Shown piece after piece: positions 5,910 through 7,297 of a stretch of DNA of 7,297 bases. Numbering within the stretch: position 1 is the first letter of the stretch; each line of letters opens with the position of its first letter. The notes beneath the pieces were generated by a model. That model did no database searches, was not told the DNA's origin, and was given only the letters and a program-made list of their open reading frames with translations. The DNA is from Candidatus Micrarchaeota archaeon RBG_16_49_10 (GTDB lineage Archaea > Aenigmatarchaeota > Aenigmatarchaeia > CG10238-14): contig MFRS01000015.1 in the NCBI GenBank assembly GCA_001784635.1, forward strand, positions 1-7,297, given 5' to 3'. The translations under genes were made by a program, and so were the position numbers.

Positions 5910-6236
5910 TTATCTTCTTGTTGATAGCTTCAAAGGTGAAGATACCTGTTGCGTTATTTCCTTTTCCTTCGCGATGGCAGAAAAAATAAACCCAAAGTAA
6001 TTATTGGACATGATGGTGGACAATTTCATGTTTTTTAAGTCATCAATCCAAGATTTAGGCACATTAAATAGCTCGGATGCGTCAATTATTTCCAATCCAA
6101 CAATCCTATTGGAGTGGTTTATGTCGACAACGAACCCAGGGAATATGTCTAAACTGGACTTCACACTCTCACCCTCATCGTACACGTAAAGGATGTCGCT
6201 TCTTTTATCGTAGCTATATTTTAGCATTATAATCAT
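5910..6236 (-). CDS. DUF2283 family protein, probable antitoxin partner
   Basis: A 108-residue cytosolic protein. Residues 6-58 carry the DUF2283 pattern: Tyr-Asp...Ser13-Asp-Ile-Leu-Tyr-Val-Tyr, a strand with Phe35-Val-Val-Asp-Ile, then Ile45-Val-Gly-Leu-Glu-Ile and Asp52-Ala-Ser. The rest (60-108) resembles the C-terminal strand extension seen in archaeal members. ATG 6236 begins only three bases after the stop of the upstream gene, so the two are translated from one mRNA and probably coupled; an alternative ATG is at 6227. DUF2283 genes are, as I recall, often found beside DUF4258 or RelE-like genes and are taken as antitoxins; this role has not been read from the sequence itself. The gene ends 19 bases from the convergent IleRS stop. 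A/T-rich compared with IleRS. Confidence 0.8.
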   Translation of the reverse strand: MIIMLKYSYDKRSDILYVYDEGESVKSSLDIFPGFVVDINHSNRIVGLEIIDASELFNVPKSWIDDLKNMKLSTIMSNNYFGFIFSAIAKEKEITQQVSSPLKLSTRR

Positions 6237-6239
6237 CTC

Positions 6240-6584
6240 TTATATAGTCTTGAATTGTTTAGTTAAATTTATATCCCTTGGCCATGCCGTCACCATAATG
6301 ATTTTATTTTTCCTCAGCTCAAACACAACCACTATCGAATATTTGTTGGATCTTTTGTATGTGACTCTATGCCTAACTTTTTTGTTTCTGTGAGTCTGTT
6401 TTTCCCAGTGCATTATCTTGTCGGTGTCGAATAGGATTTGCTTTATGTCGTCTAATGTGATTTTTCGCCTGTTCAGTTTGATTCTATGTTCATCGTCCAA
6501 ATAGAAGATTAGCTGGTTAGGGTTATAGCCTCTTATTTTGTTCTTAATCTCGGTCAAATCACCCATGAATTCAGAAACATACAT
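6240..6584 (-). CDS. DUF4258-like protein, probable RelE/ParE-fold toxin
   Basis: A 114-residue basic protein. The order of elements fits DUF4258: an early strand, His33-Arg-Ile in a helix with Arg39-Arg-Lys-Ile-Thr-Leu-Asp-Asp-Ile-Lys, a variable basic stretch (59-78, rich in His, Lys and Arg), then two strands, Tyr82-Ser-Ile-Val-Val-Val-Phe and Ile95-Ile-Met-Val-Thr-Ala. This family is related to RelE-type RNases, whose catalytic groups are basic residues; candidates here are His59, His65, Arg71, His72 and Arg73. ATG 6584 is chosen because the A/T box at 6601-6613 would start transcription almost on it; GTG 6590 in the same frame is the alternative. It precedes its presumed antitoxin, the reverse of the commonest toxin-antitoxin order. 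Toxicity is inferred from family and pairing, not shown. Confidence 0.65.
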   Translation of the reverse strand: MYVSEFMGDLTEIKNKIRGYNPNQLIFYLDDEHRIKLNRRKITLDDIKQILFDTDKIMHWEKQTHRNKKVRHRVTYKRSNKYSIVVVFELRKNKIIMVTAWPRDINLTKQFKTI

Positions 6585-6600
6585 ATCCACACTTTATACG

Positions 6601-6613
6601 AAATACAAATAAG
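6601..6613 (-). promoter_or_regulatory. Possible TATA box of the DUF4258/DUF2283 pair
   Basis: The minus strand reads CTTATTTGTATTT, centred about 23 bases before ATG 6584, which would give a leaderless message. No Shine-Dalgarno of the GGTG type precedes either candidate start. Weak match. Confidence 0.35.
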
Positions 6614-6623
6614 TAGTTGGGTT

Positions 6624-6881
6624 CTAGTGGGCCCTGCCATCGCAATTGTGCTCTTTGAAATAGGGCATCAGCGCCAGCCTTACTAATGGAGGAGTGCTGT
6701 AGAAATGGGCGAGATCGTAGTTGCTATATTTTTCGTGAAGGTAAGCGTGAGCCTCAGCGCACAATTTAAGTCTGAGAGATTCGGTATGCCCACTCCTGTA
6801 CGGCTTAGGAATCAAACGGTGAGTAGAAAGATGGTTAACAGGGCAGTGTGGGCAAAGTCTTTTTACGATTAAAAATCCCCC
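6624..6881 (-). pseudogene. HNH-nuclease-like zinc-finger protein, probably decayed
   Basis: The open frame after the TAG at 6884-6882 encodes 85 residues. Cys10-Pro-His-Cys13, then His21-Arg-Leu-Ile-Pro-Lys, Leu40-Cys-Ala-Glu-Ala-His-Ala-Tyr-Leu-His49 and a tail with Tyr-Asp-Leu-Ala and Tyr-Ser-Thr follow the layout of small HNH proteins (CxxC ... HHLIPK ... LCxxCHxxIH ... eLaxxYnT). Two key positions differ: the histidine before Leu-Ile-Pro is Arg22, and the second Cys of the second zinc pair is Ala44. There is no ATG, GTG or TTG before the first Cys pair; the first usual start, TTG 6815, is residue 23 and cuts off that pair and His21. This points to a broken or repurposed gene. It lies 33-40 bases ahead of the DUF4258-like gene on the same strand. 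Confidence 0.55.
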
Positions 6882-6960
6882 CTAAATTCTATATCTAAAA
6901 AATTGTGAAGCTGTATTTTAAGTGAAATGTATTGTTTCATCTATAAATTTGGAAGTTCAT

Positions 6961-7191
6961 TTAGGTCTGAAGGGAATCCAAGTTTACACTATACCTTATC
7001 GAAACAATAACAGGACTACCGTTTATTTCGTGTTTATTTGGGCAAGGTCTACTCAAAAAATCGGGAACATGTGGCGGCTTTTTCCCCTCAATGATGTAAG
7101 GATAGACATCAGGGCAGCATACGCACAATTCGCCACTGGGATTGTATCTTGTGCATTTTGCCGTAACAAGATATGTCTTTTTGGTTCCCAT
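6961..7191 (-). CDS. Small Cys-rich hypothetical protein, possibly zinc-binding
   Basis: A 76-residue protein that I do not recognise. Cys13, Cys23, Cys25, Cys26, Cys50, His41 and His54 could supply metal ligands; the rest is polar with a possible strand at 59-66 and no membrane segment. Start ATG 7191 is supported by GATATTTAGC (7216-7225 on the plus strand), about 29 bases upstream, fitting a leaderless transcript. A plus-strand frame (6922-7206, GTG start) overlaps it almost fully and also contains a Cys cluster; it has no comparable promoter and is probably a mirror effect of the Cys codons. Its A/T-rich setting and position with the HNH remnant and toxin-antitoxin-like pair suggest an acquired cluster. 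Confidence 0.5.
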   Translation of the reverse strand: MGTKKTYLVTAKCTRYNPSGELCVCCPDVYPYIIEGKKPPHVPDFLSRPCPNKHEINGSPVIVSIRYSVNLDSLQT

Positions 7192-7200
7192 ATCTGCCCA

Positions 7201-7227
7201 TATTAAAATGTTAAAGCTAAATATCTT
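7201..7227. promoter_or_regulatory. Divergent promoter region
   Basis: A/T-rich block between the minus-strand Cys-rich gene and the plus-strand zinc-ribbon gene. TATTAAAAT (7201-7209) could drive the plus gene with a start near 7232; GATATTTAGC read on the minus strand (7225-7216) could drive the Cys-rich gene. The two TATA candidates overlap each other's transcripts, so the genes may compete. Confidence 0.45.
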
Positions 7228-7248
7228 TTTGTATCGATGGTGATTTCG

Positions 7249-7297
7249 ATGGCTGAATGCACGCTCTGCGGGAAAGACACAGTCCTCTATTCTGCGC
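7249..7297 (+). CDS. N-terminus of a zinc-ribbon protein (runs off window)
   Basis: Sixteen codons and one base are visible: Met-Ala-Glu-Cys-Thr-Leu-Cys-Gly-Lys, a CxxCG zinc knuckle, then Asp-Thr-Val-Leu-Tyr-Ser-Ala. GGTGAT (7239-7244) is a near-perfect ribosome site four bases before ATG 7249; ATG 7237 in frame is the alternative but overlaps that site. Many archaeal proteins start this way. The TtuA/NcsA type tRNA thiolases and MBF1-like regulators are possible, but the visible part cannot decide. Confidence 0.7.
   Translation, partial: MAECTLCGKDTVLYSA

Noticed and set aside
1..7297. CRISPR array, insertion sequence ends, integrase or tandem direct repeats.
   Set aside because: No repeated units with regular spacing, no transposase or recombinase motif, and no matched terminal repeats were seen on either strand.

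Overview
The window reads as archaeal chromosome. Genes are preceded by A/T-rich TATA boxes about 25-30 bases before the start or a short leader (for example 1638-1653 on the minus strand and 2894-2901 on the plus strand). Shine-Dalgarno sequences are of the GGTG type (1839-1842, 2492-2495, 7239-7244). Arginine is mostly AGG/AGA and isoleucine often ATA. The isoleucyl-tRNA synthetase is of the archaeal/eukaryotic kind. I cannot name the lineage from sequence alone; a short synthetase (954-955 residues) would fit a small-genome archaeon, but that is inference.

Layout, left to right. Positions 1-285 (minus) hold the start of a secreted or membrane-anchored Cys-containing protein that runs off the window. 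Positions 347-1081 (minus) encode a rhomboid intramembrane serine protease. Positions 1157-1585 (minus) encode an unrecognised Gly/Ala-rich protein with a duplicated helical hairpin, under a strong promoter with a palindrome just after the TATA box. Positions 1850-2425 (plus) encode a six-helix haem-type membrane protein resembling MsrQ/YedZ. Positions 2501-2851 (plus) encode a single STAS-domain protein. A promoter and a possible structured leader follow, then isoleucyl-tRNA synthetase at 3023-5890 (plus). Everything from 5910 to 7191 lies on the minus strand: a DUF4258-like/DUF2283 toxin-antitoxin-like pair, a decayed HNH-nuclease-like frame and a small Cys-rich protein. A divergent promoter region then leads to the first 16 codons of a zinc-ribbon protein at 7249 (plus).

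Base composition is mosaic. Counted 60-base lines give 36-37 G/C in the synthetase (4321-4380) and rhomboid (661-720), 33 in the MsrQ-like gene (1921-1980), but only 23 in the STAS gene (2581-2640), 23 in the DUF4258-like gene (6361-6420) and 20 at the promoter of the Gly-rich gene (1561-1620). The reading is conserved chromosomal genes (rhomboid, MsrQ-like, IleRS) interspersed with small A/T-rich acquired genes, most with their own promoter. The genes do not form one pathway. The only clearly coupled set is the DUF4258-like/DUF2283 pair, whose frames are three bases apart. I do not see one large new system; the most unusual pieces are the Gly-rich repeat protein with its operator-like promoter, the IleRS leader, and the broken HNH frame.
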